DNA of 64,000 nt from positions 62,001-126,000 of the forward strand of contig CAJNDT010003090.1 of the NCBI GenBank assembly GCA_905221615.1, read 5' to 3'. This DNA is from Symbiodinium sp. CCMP2592. Its lineage: Eukaryota; Sar; Dinophyceae; Suessiales; Symbiodiniaceae. Positions 20,876 to 32,991 of this stretch are shown here, piece after piece. The position numbers were made by a program, and so were the translations under genes. Numbering within the stretch: position 1 is the stretch's first letter; each line of letters starts with the position of its first letter. The notes beneath the pieces are model-generated. The model was not told the DNA's origin and did not search any database. It saw only the letters and a list, made by a program, of their open reading frames with translations.

Positions 20876-20894
20876 GTAGCCATTTTGGCTCAAG
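20876..20894 (+). other. Dinoflagellate spliced-leader relic, 5'-truncated
   Basis: GTAGCCATTTTGGCTCAAG matches the last 19 positions of the leader. The two or three bases expected before it are replaced by the end of a GA tract. The next bases are CCGCGAG, so it is not part of an SL RNA gene. It marks a second retroposed transcript 0.9 kb from the first. Confidence 0.9.
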
Positions 20895-21574
20895 CCGCGA
20901 GTGGTTCAAGGCCGCGCCAGTCAGAAAGAAAGGCCTGCTGTGCATGGGTGGGAGAAAAGGCGGAAGTGTCTCAGAGGACACGCCGCCACACTGGGAAGAC
21001 AACGACTGCTCCGCTAACAGGCAAGCAGACACACCACTCGAAGACCAGGGCGAGGAGGGTGCCCAGCTCGACCAGTGGCCGTGGGGTCGACGGTTTTCGG
21101 AGAAACCCAATGAACTTAAGGGGGAACCACCAACGAGAAGCACGAGGCCGAGCACAGCCACAGAGAGGCGGGGAGCCACCGAGGAGAAGCCCGCCACAGG
21201 AACAAGAAACGAGGGGGGACAGGACTCACGTGAACCTGGTTCCCAACCTCAGCTGGCAAGTCCGCCAAGTGCAAGCGCACATGGCGAGAAGCTGGGGCGA
21301 TTCGACAAGGTCCAGTCCTGATGAGCAGTGTGCGCTGAGGGGAGAAAATTTTGCTGCAATTTTTGGGGAAGCTGTTGGTTCAACTCCGTTTTGCAGTCTT
21401 CAGTCATGCTTGCAACAATCTTGCAACAGCCCGGCATAATTGGACGGGCCGCAGAGCCAAAACCACTACACTCGTTTGGCGTGCCACTTCGCCCCCTTTG
21501 TAACTGCAAGGGATCCTGTTGCCAATTCGATACGCTCTTGACTGGGGGCTTCTTTCCCCAGGCAAAGCTGCCCG

Positions 21575-21604
21575 TGTCTCTCTCTCTCTCTCTCTCTCTC
21601 TTTA
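21575..21604. repeat. (CT)n microsatellite
   Basis: CT run in the opposite orientation to the GA tracts at 18.1, 19.9 and 22.1 kb. A second short CT run lies at 21799-21818 followed by TTGGCTTCGCTTCGC. Confidence 0.9.
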
Positions 21605-22136
21605 CGAGGTAAGAGGAAAGGACAGCGTCCAGGCACTCCCCCCGCGCGAAGGTTAGCACACCTGCGGCTGGCAGGTGTCAAGTTCCGCACCCAAGGATTT
21701 TCTCTATGTTTCCCTCCTTCCACACAGCCTAGGGAAGTAGCAGCCGCCACATGTCGCCAGCCCCTCGCGCGCAAGCACGCACTGGGTTGAGGGGCCGACT
21801 CTCTCTCTCTCTCTCTTGGCTTCGCTTCGCTTCTTAGGGAAGAGTCCACAGGTCGTGGACCCGCGCCGAGGCGCCCCCTTCCCCGACTCGGCGGTGGCCC
21901 TCCCCGTACTTTAGCCCGCGTCCCGGCCCCATCCCTGCGCTCACTAAAGCACAATCCTTAGTCCCTCGCCAAGCACACTCCCCCTGCAGAAACAACGGTT
22001 GGAAACAGTGGTTCCCCCGCCTTTTCAAGGTGAACCAACAACTGCAACACAAAACGTGCAGGTCACAAAGACAGGCGTGTTCCCCAGCAAGTCAACAACC
22101 TTAGGTAAAAGTCTGCAACAGTGTGGAAAACTAGCG

Positions 22137-22140
<4 letters not shown>

Positions 22141-22199
<59 letters not shown>

Positions 22200-22320
22200 C
22201 GAGAGAGAGAGAGGGGGAGGATTGCTCCCCGCCCCATACCCCGAGCAAGGCAAAGAGAGAGCGAGAGGGAGAGAGAGAGAGAGAGAGAGAGAGAAAGAAA
22301 GAGAGAGAGAGAGAGAGAGC
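22141..22320. repeat. Two long (GA)n tracts
   Basis: GA-rich runs at about 22141-22215 and 22255-22320 flank a short GC-rich segment (CCCCGCCCCATACCCCGAGCAA). Further cassettes with CAAG runs follow at 22355-22375 and 22465-22500; a perfect palindrome GCGCTAGCGC sits at about 22414. Frames here code only for SLSL or RERE shadows. Confidence 0.9.
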
Positions 22321-22814
22321 GCAGGGACCTGTGCCTTGCCTCCCACACGCCTTGCAATCAAGCAAGCAAGAGAGAAGATCTCACACCAAAAAAGGACGAG
22401 GACACTTGGCATCGCGCTAGCGCGCAGGGGTTGGGGACCTGCTTCCCCTACCCTAAACGCCGTGCAAGCAAGCAAAGAAGGAGACAGACGTAGAGACAAA
22501 GAGACAGAGAGCCAGACCGCCAAAGAGCTGTGGAAGGAAGGACAAAAATTAATCAGCTGCTGGAGAAGCTGCGCGTCGGGAAGTGCATGCCTGAACAAAG
22601 GAACATCGACCACTGTAGAAGACACGGGAAACAAAACGTCCGTGCAGCAATCCTGCCTGGCAGCCCGACGTCCGTCTATGCGACGTTGTCACAGCGAGGT
22701 CGTAGAGTTTTCGTCCTGATTTGAGTCATATATGGCCGGCACAAGCATGTCAAACACTGGTTCTATCACGAGAGTAAGTCCGTGTGGGAGTTGCAAACGT
22801 CGACCTTGATACGA

Positions 22815-23426
22815 CCTGAGGAGTTCGTTCTTCGTGCAGTCCGCTGCAATGGCGATGTGCTTCGCTTCGCGGCAGGGTGGCACTCCCACCCAGAGGCCCC
22901 GAGAGAGCAAACTTTTGCCAGAGAAGAAGCAGAAGCAGACTGTGCAAAGCATGCGCACAAATGCAAGATAATGCAAGTTCAAGCGATGATTACGCCGTCC
23001 TTCAACAGGTTGCCTTGACAGCAGTGCAGAAGGCACCTTGGAGAGCCGAGCATGGCCGTCTCGATGGCGGGTGCGACAATCTTGGGATGTCTAAAGTGCC
23101 CGGAGGCGCCGCAGGCCGTGCACTTTGTGGATGCCTCGCTGCGTCAGACACCCGAGCGGCCCGCCGCAGTTCAGCCCTGGGAATGTTGGCTTACCAGGGC
23201 CATGACGACAGCCGAGGTTCGGGACAGCGGCAGTGATGGTAAATCCGTGGGTGTTCGAGCAGCTGCTTAGTGCTACAATGGACGGGCGATAACAGGTAAA
23301 AGGTTGTAGTCAGAGCCCAAGGCTGGGATCCCAACATCGGAACGATTTGGTCCTGGCGCTGCAAGCGGCGAGGGCGCAGCCGGCATTGGCTCACTTTGCC
23401 GGTGATTTCGGCAGAGAGAGCAAGAA
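22815..23426 (+). CDS. DUF4116 repeat exons, downstream group
   Basis: Three further DUF4116-type units appear on the + strand: PEEFVLRAVRCNGDVLRFA (22815-22871), VALTAVQKAPW starting after a CAG at 23009, and DLVLALQAARAQPALAHFAG (about 23344-23426). The first and third keep the A-x-x-x-x-x-A/V-L-x-F-A pattern. They may belong to the gene at 13.3-17.3 kb, in which case the 17.3-22.8 kb repeat block is one large intron region. They could also be a second gene. Exon limits are approximate. Confidence 0.6.
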
Positions 23427-24163
23427 AGCCGTGTCGAGTTGGCCACATGAACGCAATTCTTTGCATCTGGCGTGATTAGGTGAAAACATCAAAAGCGAGG
23501 TTTTGGCACGCATCCAGAAAGAGCAGTTGCTTGGCGGTGCGCTGTTTTTGGTCGTAAGTTGCGTCTCTCTTCTTCAGCTCGGCTTGTTTTTTGTGTGTGC
23601 TTTCGAGGTCGGAAGCTTTTGGGGCTCCGGAAGGTTATGTGGACGGCCCGGTGTGGTGGCTGCCCGAAACTCTGAAGTACAAGCACAAAGCGGCACAAGA
23701 AATGGTGAAGGTCAGTTTCGAAGCACACGGTCCGCCGCATGCGCATGTCCAAACACGACTGCACACTCAGCACTTTTCAGCGTGAAGCCGTCCTGGAAGC
23801 CTTTTTTGGATCGACATGTAGACTATGCAGACATCTCCTCCAACATGCCACTTGGCCGCAAAAGGATTTGAAATCAAGAACAGCTTCCGGGGACTTGGCA
23901 AGGCAGCGCCTGGAGCGCATGGAGCGTCGCGAGCTCATCTCACAGCTCAAGCGCCGATCCCCTAAAGTTGACAAGGCCGGGACCAGGAAGTGAGGGCTTC
24001 ACGCATGCAGTCTTAGGCGAGTACCCGACCTGCTGAGGAAGTTCTGGCAGAGAAGTTGCTGTTTCCGAACGGGACATTGACCAGCAACATGCAGGCACGG
24101 GGGCCACAAGCCTGCAAACGGTCGAGTTGGACAACGTCCCAAATGGCCAAGGACATCATGCTG

Positions 24164-27100
24164 GGAATCTCTGGTTTCAAAGATGCCGGGGCATGGTATG
24201 CTGCCATACGTATTCTTGCGATCATGGGCTTGGAAGAGCTGGAGGTGGACATGCCCCTCGTGAACTGCGTGCAGCTCACCTGAATTGCAGTAGCAGTGAT
24301 TGCGATGGAGAGGAGCTGCAGGCTTCGTTGCCCGAGCGGCATGCAAGGATATCAGCATGCAAGAATCGTGGCCACCAGCTGGCCCGGAAGATCATGTCGA
24401 ACTTTGTGGCATCTGTATTTTGGCTGCACTCTCTGGTTCTATTGATCAAGACCGTTCTTTGTAGAAGTCCCCGGTGAAGACACTGCGGCGTCACTACGGG
24501 CTTCCTTAAGAACTCGTGTGTAACCGGTATCACTGTTGAGATGCCGGATTTCCTGATTTTGTTCTGCCGCAAACGGCCCCGGCCCTTCCAGGCCCTCCAG
24601 CCAGACTCCAATACATTTCGCTGCTCGTCAACACTTGGTCCAAAGGCGAGGCACTACAGTGCTCGTGCTGTGCTCGTGCTGCTTCACTTTCTGAGTCCGA
24701 GGCTGCGGTGCACTTTGCTGCACAGAGGACCAGTGGTCAAAGGCTCTTCAGTGGTTGGGTGAAGCCAAGAAAGCGGAAGTTCCGTTGGCCGGAAACGCAT
24801 CCAAAATTAACACTCAGTCGGGCATGTTGAGCAGCAGCAATAGCAACTCAACAAACGAAGGTTACATGCTTCCGGCTCTTATGAAGTTGAAGTCATGCAC
24901 GGAAGAGGGTCACGGGCAGGAGCAGTTGAATGCCCGGTCGATCACTTGTATTTATTTTGTGGGTTATCTAACGGCTTGCTGTTGGAGCTGACCTAGATAC
25001 CGCCGGAACAGAGTGACCAGGTGACCCAACTTCTGCGTGTTTTCTTTCGCCATTATTGTGTGTTTTCCTTTTAAGCAAGGAAGGCGGCAAGCAAGCTGGA
25101 AGCCATCAACCGACACCGCTTCCAACAAGCCGGCAATTGAGAATTCAGGCCGAGAAAAGCACACTACCCACTAGCAAGCAAGATCCTTATGTCAGGTCCT
25201 TACTCAATGGTTGAGGCGGACAGCGAGCGAGGGGATCCATTCAAGGCCCCCTCCACGATACAGTTGGGGGGGTCCCCCATCGTCCGCTTCAGGTCCCCCG
25301 CCTTCTGCCCCCATTAAGAGCATGTGCACCAGTTTACGACCGGAATCACCCTTTTGCAAGAAGTATCCGTCACCGAGTATCTTTGCCACTCTGCGCACGG
25401 ATGGTTTGGCCCAGTCCAGAAGCGCTGTCTGGTAAGGGATGCACTTCCACCGGGGCCGAGCTGTGATTCTTTGGCATGCTTGGTTAGGCACAGACTACTT
25501 GGTTTGACTGCAGCCTCTACTGCACTTGCCTCAACGAAGATCATCATAACACACGGACTTCGAGGCGGTCTGTTTCCAGACGGTGCATTCTGAAGTCATG
25601 AAAGTCTCCGTTCCAGGCCCAGCTGGTAAAGGTAAATACTACACAAACAAGACTCGCAAACTGAGAGTGCCTTGTGCCAGGCATCCAAACCGCCGGACTC
25701 GAGGGAATTCGACACCTCCTCGAAGCAAACATTCCCGCGTCAAATTGATGGTCGAAGTACCATCAGGCCAATATGTATGTTTTCCAGTCCACCCTCGTCA
25801 CTGACCCTAAAACTCAACAGCGGACATGCGGTTGCGCGACTACGTGTGGGGATTGCCACCTAAGGTCCGGCCATTAAGGCCCACACGAAGAAGCGACAGA
25901 GAGAGACAGACAAAGAAGAGAGAGAGGGAGAGGCGCCCCGCGAATAGCGGGTGTGCGCTTCGCACGGGGGGAAGGGCCTGGATGCTGCCCTGAATCCCAA
26001 GCCCGGTAGAGAGAGAGAGAGAGAGAAGGACTGCTTGCGACCCACACCCCGGAGCAAAGCGACAGGCAAGACTTTAGGTTAATTTCTAATCGCAGCTAGT
26101 AACTAGTAAACGATAATTCGCATGCGAATGCAACTTGAACCGTCGTGACCGTGATATATGATTTGTGCGCGCCGACATCAGCGAGCGCCGATCGTGTAGA
26201 ATATGGACCACCCTTCCGAACATTCAACGGGAATTGATGAAAGGCCCTTTCAGGTTCATGATCCGCAAGTTTGACACGGGCCGGCTGAGTCAACACTGTG
26301 GAGCATCTTGCGATATCCTACGGGTTCTAACGTGCCCGAAAGACATGCCGGCAGCCGAGGAGTTTACACGGCTGCTCGATGCTTAGCTTCAGCTCTGCGT
26401 GAGACTTTTGCATTTGGGACTTGTCGCCTATTGGTTTATGGGTGCCGGCGTGCCTTGCTCTGTCAAGGTGATGAGCGTAGCTCGGAGAGCACGGTGCTGG
26501 CATGTAGCGCTCCCTTTGCTGGAAGACATGCAGCATGACAGCAGCCATCAAAGATAGGTGGCGGTTCGGGTTCTGCCTTCCGTTCATGCAAGCCTGACAC
26601 CGCAAGAAGCCGTGGAGCTTCAAGCAGCAACACGTGCGAGGCAGCAATCACACGAGGCGCCGGACCGAAAATTCTTCAACTCGGCCCTCTGGTCCTGCAG
26701 TCGAGGACACTGGGAGGCACGGAGTGCCATGGAGTGCTGGAAGTTGTGAGTCCCAGCTCGCACATTCTTGCCAGGTTTCCATTCAGTTGCTGCATCGCAT
26801 GGCATCCGACGGAGTGCCCAGCGAGCCGTTTACCTACTTTGCGGCTGCACAGGTGTCTGCTCATCATACCCATTCACTACCATTCCTTCAGTATTCCTTC
26901 CGGTTGGTGCTGATGCTGCTAGAAGTGTCTTGTCTCATACACTCTTCTTGAGCTTATGCCCCATCCATAAAGACCTCCCACAGAGGGCTGCCCTTTACCT
27001 ATGATGCATGGACCTCTTCGCGACCCGGCACACCCTGTCACAGGCCCCAGCGCACAGCCGGCCACTCAATAGCCAAGACCCCTGTCGAGAGAACTAGTAG

Positions 27101-27798
27101 TAGTAGTAGTAGTAGTTGTAGTAGTAGTAGTAGCAGCAGCAGCAGTAGTAGTAGTAGTAGCAGCAGCAGAAGTAGTAGTCGTAGTCGTAGCCGTAGTCGT
27201 AGTCGTAGTGGTGGTAGTAGTAGTAGTAGTAGCAGTAGTAGTAGTAGTAGCAGCAGCAGTAGCAGTAGCAGTAGTGGCAATAGTAGAAGTAGTAGCAGTT
27301 GTTGTTGTAGTTGTAGTTGTAGTTGTAGTAGTAGCAGCAGGAGTAGTAGTAGTAGTAGTAGTAGTAGCTGTAGTAGTAGTGGTAGTGGTGATAGTGGTAG
27401 TAGTGGTACTAGTGGTTCTAGTGGTACTAGTGCTACTTATGGTACTTATGGTAGTGGTGCGATCCTTGCTACACGATGGCAATTGATCTCATCTCGTAAC
27501 TCGGGTCTGTGGACGGGGCCTGTGGGGGGACTGTCCAATGCCAGCTTTCACCCATACCGACTGACTAGATGGTTTCAGCAAGCACGGGACAGCTCCACAG
27601 AAGGCAATGACCACGACAAATGTGGCATTCTTCACATGGGTTCCGCGTTTGTGCTTCGTAGCCGATGTAGCTACTGGTTCTTGGCAGGAGCATCCTGATC
27701 AAGCCACGGCTTCCTGCATGGTGCAGCAGCTGCGGCGCATGCGCCGGCATTCGTTGCAAGTTGACATCTGCCAATTTGCAAAAATGTTGGCCCACTAT
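24164..27798 (+). CDS. PPR-like protein, scattered exons
   Basis: Several + strand segments fit the helix-turn-helix pattern of pentatricopeptide repeats, which bind single-stranded RNA and mostly act in plastids and mitochondria. They are GISGFKDAGAWYAAIRIL with LEELEVDMPLVNCV (24164-24271), RKFFNSALWSCSRG (about 26676-26717), VSIQLLHRMASDGVPSEPFT (26775-26849, after a TGCCAG acceptor) and VQQLRRMRRHSLQVDICQFA (27718-27798). The spacing W-x-x-A-x-x-L-L-x-x-M followed 8-10 residues later by D or E and a Y/F-x-x-A stretch is typical of dinoflagellate PPR proteins. Start, stop and intervening exons are unresolved. Mixed weak matches could mislead, so confidence is moderate. Confidence 0.5.
25937..25965. 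other. Two adjacent GC-rich hairpins
   Basis: CCCGC-GAATA-GCGGG (25937-25951) is followed at once by GTGCG-CTT-CGCAC (25953-25965). Both stems are perfect 5-bp pairs. GA-rich tracts flank the pair at about 25900-25933 and 26010-26026. Confidence 0.65.
27094..27462. repeat. Trinucleotide (AGT/AGC)n array
   Basis: About 370 bp of AGT, AGC and related triplets. It creates long single-residue open frames in all phases on both strands (poly-V, poly-L, poly-T), which are not genes. It lies between two PPR-like exons, presumably in an intron. Confidence 0.95.
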
Positions 27799-27839
27799 GC
27801 AAGTGATGCCGTTACTTGTCTGAGAGAGCACACGTTTTG

Positions 27840-29600
27840 ACTTCGGCTGTTCGGTGCCAGACTCGCTAGACATCAAGGAATGGCCTGTTTTGCGGGAGGC
27901 GGTACTCGAAGATGGAGGCGAGGTTCTGCTGGCCGCGGTTCCCTTTGCACTCGTCTTCTTTTGAGGCTTCCTGCTGCCGTTGAGACGGCGCTTGATGCAC
28001 ACCTTTGCTGAAGATATCAGCTGGTACCAAGCACATGCACGTGCCAGCAAGGAGCTGACCAGGCGGATTCTTTGTCTGGTCCGGTCACGACTTGTTGTAA
28101 CCTCTCGCCCGAAACCATATCAGTTTTTTTCCGCTGCTTCGGCCGAGTCTTTGGCTTGTGCGATACAGGCAGTGGCTGGGTTTGTTCCCGGAGACGCAGT
28201 ACGAGAACTGGAGAAGATTGCGAAAAAAACTGAAGATCTCGGCTTGAGTGGACTAGACCACAAGACTCAGACAAGCGCCCACAGTAAACGTGGCGATTGT
28301 CATGTCATGCTGTGCTCGTGCTCACATACGAACCACGGAACAGCCAATTCTTGCGAACTCAGGAAGCTTCGTCGCCCCGATCCGTTGGACTATTCTAATT
28401 TGGGTGCCCATGCTGGAGAGGGTGTAGTCAGGGCGCATTAGCTCCGGTATGTCTATAGGTCCGACAGCCCATGGGCACCTGCTGCCCCTGCGCGAGGATA
28501 CATCCGAAACAAAGTCTTCGAGAAAGATCGCTGCGCCCAAGTTGCCTGCGTGCTCTTCGGGCCGGAGGCTGTCACGCATGGCCTCACAGAGAAGGAGCTG
28601 TGGATGTTGTGGGTGTTGCCGGCAAGTCTTGACTACACAGAGGAGTCTTGCGTCGTGGTGGACATTGGTGGAGGTCCTGGGATAGCAGCACTAGGACCCC
28701 AGACCGCAAGTCGCAAGATGTACAAACCTGTCAATAGCCTTCGATAGCCAGCATGCTCAAAACTTGTGAGGAATAGCTGTCTATGCAGGGCTGCAAGGGT
28801 GGCCAGTGCACCTGGAGCATCATGTCATCGACTGCGAAGATGCTTCTAGGTAGGGCTTTGGGACATTTTATATTTTCCCTTATTGGGTTTAAGAGGATCT
28901 TATTTACTAATATTTTTCAACGGCTTTAAAGGCCCCACCCAGGCTTGGTCCCAGACCATTCTTCGACTTCAAGAAGTGCTACAGTGCCTCAGCTGTTTTT
29001 TTGCCTCGCATTGCCTACTTCGGTCTGTGCGATCTTTCGAAAATCTCTGCGGCGCTCTTGTTCATCAGGCATTGGCATTCTGAAGCTGACAGGCCGCGGA
29101 CGGACCTGTACTTCCATCAAGGCAGTGCTGCATGTGCGACTTCGTTTACTCAGAAGATGCTGAGCTTGTAGGGCTTTCGACAGGTCAGCTGCTGAGCAAG
29201 AAGTTGGTGACGGGAGTGCCATCTCCTGAAGACACTGACGTCTTCCTTTTTTCTTACGTGCCCCGCTAGGGGCCTGGACATGTTTTACATCCAGATCATG
29301 GGTTGCAAAGGTGTGGATTTCAACGGGCATGCCTGCTGATATTCACTTTCTCGCATGGGTGGGGAGAGGGTGTGCTGGCGCATCTGGGTAAAGGCCAGAT
29401 CCACACGGTCTTGATTTCAATGCCTCAGCTACTTGCATTGCCCAGAGCGCAGATTGCTGAACCAAAGTCGGTGAAATGGGATGCTCCACACCAGCACAAG
29501 GTGGTTGCGGGCATCTGGCCGTCAAGCATGAGTCAAGTACAGGAGTTTGAGTATCCGAGACGCCAGAAAGCTGAGAGCGAATCAACTGCGGACGCAGAGC
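27840..29600. other. Unassigned, no recognisable gene
   Basis: Short protein-like stretches occur on the + strand, such as FGPEAVTHGLTEKELWML with DYTEESCVVVDIGGGPG near 28560-28680. None could be placed in a family, and exon limits are unclear. Sequence near 28870-28920 is AT-rich. Confidence 0.35.
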
Positions 29601-29611
29601 TCTTGTTTTGC

Positions 29612-29845
29612 AGGTATTGCACGAGAATGTGGAAGCTCTCCGTTCGAGAAACTTTGGGCTGCTGTCAACTTTGCTTCAGGCCACCTGCGAATCACCCGTA
29701 CGAGTTCGTTCATCTCTTTACACTGCGGAGGCGGCGCGGCCGGGTGCCATCTTCCTTTTCCTGGACGTCGAGGATACGCTCTGGTCCGAAATTGCTGCTC
29801 TGGCAGCTTCCCTTGGGAGGCCGCTTGCTAAGCTTGGCAGGGAAT
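29612..29845 (+). CDS. Coding-like exon of unknown gene
   Basis: After TTGCAG the frame is open for about 78 residues with a natural amphipathic pattern (VLHENVEALRSRNFGLLSTL, then RPGAIFLFLDVEDTLWSEI and AALAASLGRPLAKLG). No stop or low complexity interrupts it. The product is not recognised. Confidence 0.4.
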
Positions 29846-30339
29846 CAGATTTGTCAAGATGTTGCTGGCTAAGGTTTATGGTGCAGCTGCAGCAATTTCG
29901 GAAAGATGACTACTGGCTGATACTGCAAAATGCCTGCTGCGTGTGGGCTGCCCTGCTTACCTTCAAGTGCCTGCACGCTTGCACCGCTTGCGAGTCAGCA
30001 GCTTCGCTGCATCATGGCTGCGTCAGGGACAGTTGTAGTTTTGCCTCCAGCCAGGCAAGCCAGCAGCTTGCTACCCACGTGCCCTTTCACACACGAGATG
30101 GTTTTAGACGGCACAGCCGATACGGGTAGCTTTGGTAGCTTCAGCACCTAGCAGGACTAGCAGACCAAAAGCCCAGCGAGCACAGAGCCTCATGCAGTAA
30201 TCCAAGTCCGAGTGTGTAGGAGAACTGTAGCGCTTCTTGTGACTGGGCCCTGCGCTAGCAGCTCAGATAGCTTCTTGCGGTACGGGTTGAACACAAAGAA
30301 TCAGGGAATGCCTTCTGCTTCCATCGAGGCCTTGGAATG

Positions 30340-31240
30340 GGCAAGGCAGGCGCCAAGGCAAGTTGATGCTTGTGCTGCTGCGCTCACAAAGCCGAAGCAA
30401 GAAGCCGAAGCTTGCCAGGCAGAGCCGAAGAATGCAGAAAAGGGGAAGGCGTTTCGCGATGCGTCGGCTGCGGTGTTGGGAATTGGGATTGGAGTGATGT
30501 ATGTTGTTGTCTGCTTATGTTTTCTCCAGAATACGCATATGAGTTCAGTCCAGTTCAGGTCAGTCTGGCACCCTCATAAGATAACATTCCCGCGCGTGTT
30601 TCTGTGTTGTTTTCCAAGCCTTGCTTGTTCGCCAAGTCTTGCTTGTTCTACGATCTCCACCTCCATCGAAGCTAGATTCACCCGGCATGGTGCCAAGGTT
30701 TTTCTATTGCCATCTGTGCATTTGCCTGAAGTTGTGCCCCGGCCACACTCTAGGCTCTACACACTTCGGCAATATAAGTGCGTATTGCTGACACCTTGAT
30801 GGGATTTGCAAGTACTCAAATCTTTATGCCTGCCAAATCATTACCAGCCTAGTGGTTTGCTTCGACCATCTGTGAAGGCAGGCAGTCAGAAGGATGGCAA
30901 GTCCTCAAAGCCTGACCCAAAGGTTGAGACCAAGGCAGAAAGTAAGGACAGCGGGAAGTTGCACTTGCAGAGTAATTGATCCATCCCAGAGCCATTCTGT
31001 GTTTGTAAGCCAGCTCCGTTAACAGGAGGCCAGCAAGGCTGCCGAGAAAGCAGACGATCCGAAAGCAAAGCTGACAATTCCTTGGATTTTGCTCTTGACA
31101 TTGGGCATTCCATTCCTTGACATTCCTTGGCTGGTATGTTGTGCATCGGATAAAGCTGGCGACCGAGGGCGGAGGAAGCCAGACAGAAGTACGCAGACGA
31201 CGAGCCGGGCACTCCGGAGTCTGCTTCGGAAGTGGCATGA
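30340..31240 (+). CDS. Charged K/E/A-rich exons, possibly the UPF2 N-terminus
   Basis: Four short + strand stretches share an unusual lysine, glutamate and alanine-rich composition: PKQEAEACQAEPKNAEKGKA (about 30390-30450), KAGSQKDGKSSKPDPKVETK (about 30875-30950), EASKAAEKADDPKAKLTIP (about 31027-31083) and PRAEEARQKYADDEPGTPES (about 31160-31230). UPF2 proteins begin with a long charged, disordered region of this type before the first MIF4G domain. The fit in position and composition is suggestive only. A separate charged protein is possible. Confidence 0.35.
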
Positions 31241-31244
31241 AGAG

Positions 31245-32990
31245 AGGCGTACGCGTGCATGCGTGAGGCCAATGAAAACATGTTCACTTGTTCGCTGCAG
31301 CTTTCCAGAGAGTAGCGCATGAGGCCTCTACGATAGTTGCCGGGGGCGCTTCGGGTGGCTTCGCTGGGGTGGTCTAGAAAGTTTCTTTCAGTTCGAGGCC
31401 ACTTTCGGAACTTCCTGTGCCTCCTCCCGTTCCGGCTGACTTGTTGACCGCTCCCTCGAATCTCCCCAGTCTTCATTCGGCTTAAATTGAATTCTTCTTT
31501 GCCCTCTGTTGGATTCCGCCGGGCCTTCCAAGGCGCAAAGACTATTGGGGAAGTCCTCCGACCAAATCAGGCAATCAAGCTTGAAACGGAAAGGCAAATA
31601 CTTTCGAATCATGCACAACGTTTCTAAGTCATGCAATGTCATTCAAAAAACTTCAGCTCTCTTTTATCAGCCTGAAAACCTACCTTCCTGAAGAAATACC
31701 TCAATTGCACTAATGATACTCGTTTTCCGGGACCGAAGACACCACGCCGGGCACTTTTCCGTCGACCTCGCGGGAGCCCTACGCTAGGCTCATCGTCCAA
31801 GTCTGGCGAACTTTGAGATCTTCAGAGCCTGTGACGACGGTGTGGCCGACTCTCTGGTGCCTTGAAGATTCCTGATCGTCTGAAGCTGCTATACCGTCGC
31901 GGGAAACCCGTCGCTGACATCCAGTTGACGATGCGTTTGCAAAGCCAAACTACTTGCAGGAAGTCCGCTGAGTCCGTTCTACCAAAGTTGAGTGCAACAG
32001 CCAAGCACAGCATTCAGTCTGCTGTTGCATTGCTCCCGATTCTTCTCCGCATGTCCCCAGCGCAGCAGCTGCTACGGCTTCGGGCTGTCTCTTAGCTGTT
32101 GGCCGGTTCGGTTGGTTGGAGTTGAGCTGGGTGAGTAGCTTTCGGGCCGGTGTGCGCCGACTTCCAGACTTTCTTGTGAACCGGATAAAAACCAGATCGG
32201 ATCGGAAGCTCACCCCGGAGTTTGAGCTATTTGAGTAGCTTTGGGGCCGGGGGTGCCCGGACTTCGAGCCTGTCTTCTGAACCGGGTCGGAAGCAGCAAC
32301 GAACGAATTAGCATGTCTTTTTGTTGTGCGTGTGCGTGTGTGCGTGTGTGTGTGTGCGCGCAAAGAACTTGCTGTGAGCTGCATGGCCTTCATCAGACAA
32401 ATGTGCTCGAGCAGTCCGTCGGCATTCCGACACGCCGTCGTCAAGCCAAAAAAGACGCATGCGTTTCCATCAAGGACGGTTTTCGACTGAAGCGTCGGCC
32501 ATCCAGAGCATGGCCAAGCCAATGGATTTTCCAACCGTTATGTCAATTTTGGTGCGACCGGGAAGAACTTGCACATGCGGCGAAGGCCTTGATTCCGCAG
32601 TGACATAGCCGAAGAGGGTCGTTAGGTCTTTCGTGTTGGACCGACGCAACAAATCGATGAGGTGGAGTGGGAAGCATCGGCTGGACGGTGCTGAACGTGA
32701 CAAATGTCTACTATATTTGCCGTACATTGCTGAGCCTAGCTGCTACTATCCTGTACGCCAGTGTGTGCCCAGTAAACGCAAGGGCAATTTGGTAGCCTTT
32801 TGAGCACCACAGCAATCATGATAATCAAGCTCTGCAGCCGCTTATATTGACAGGTAGTTTCACCATTATAATTATCCCGCCGTTTGAGACTCAGTCCATT
32901 CTACTGTGGCTAGCGACAGGCACTGTGGTACTTGGTCTGCTGCAAAGGACGAGGCCCAATCCTCCACGTGCCAGCACCTGGCCCCTATCC
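31245..32990. other. No assignable gene
   Basis: No recognisable motifs. A (GT)n tract lies at about 32330-32356. Open frames on both strands look like chance. Confidence 0.35.
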
Positions 32991-32991
32991 A

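Noticed and set aside
22025..22634. Frames rich in RERE or SLSL
   Set aside because: Products of GA and CT dinucleotide runs, with no protein outside the repeat.
27038..27486. Long open frames of repeated V, L or T on both strands
   Set aside because: They are reading frames of an AGT/AGC triplet array. Every phase is open and monotonous.
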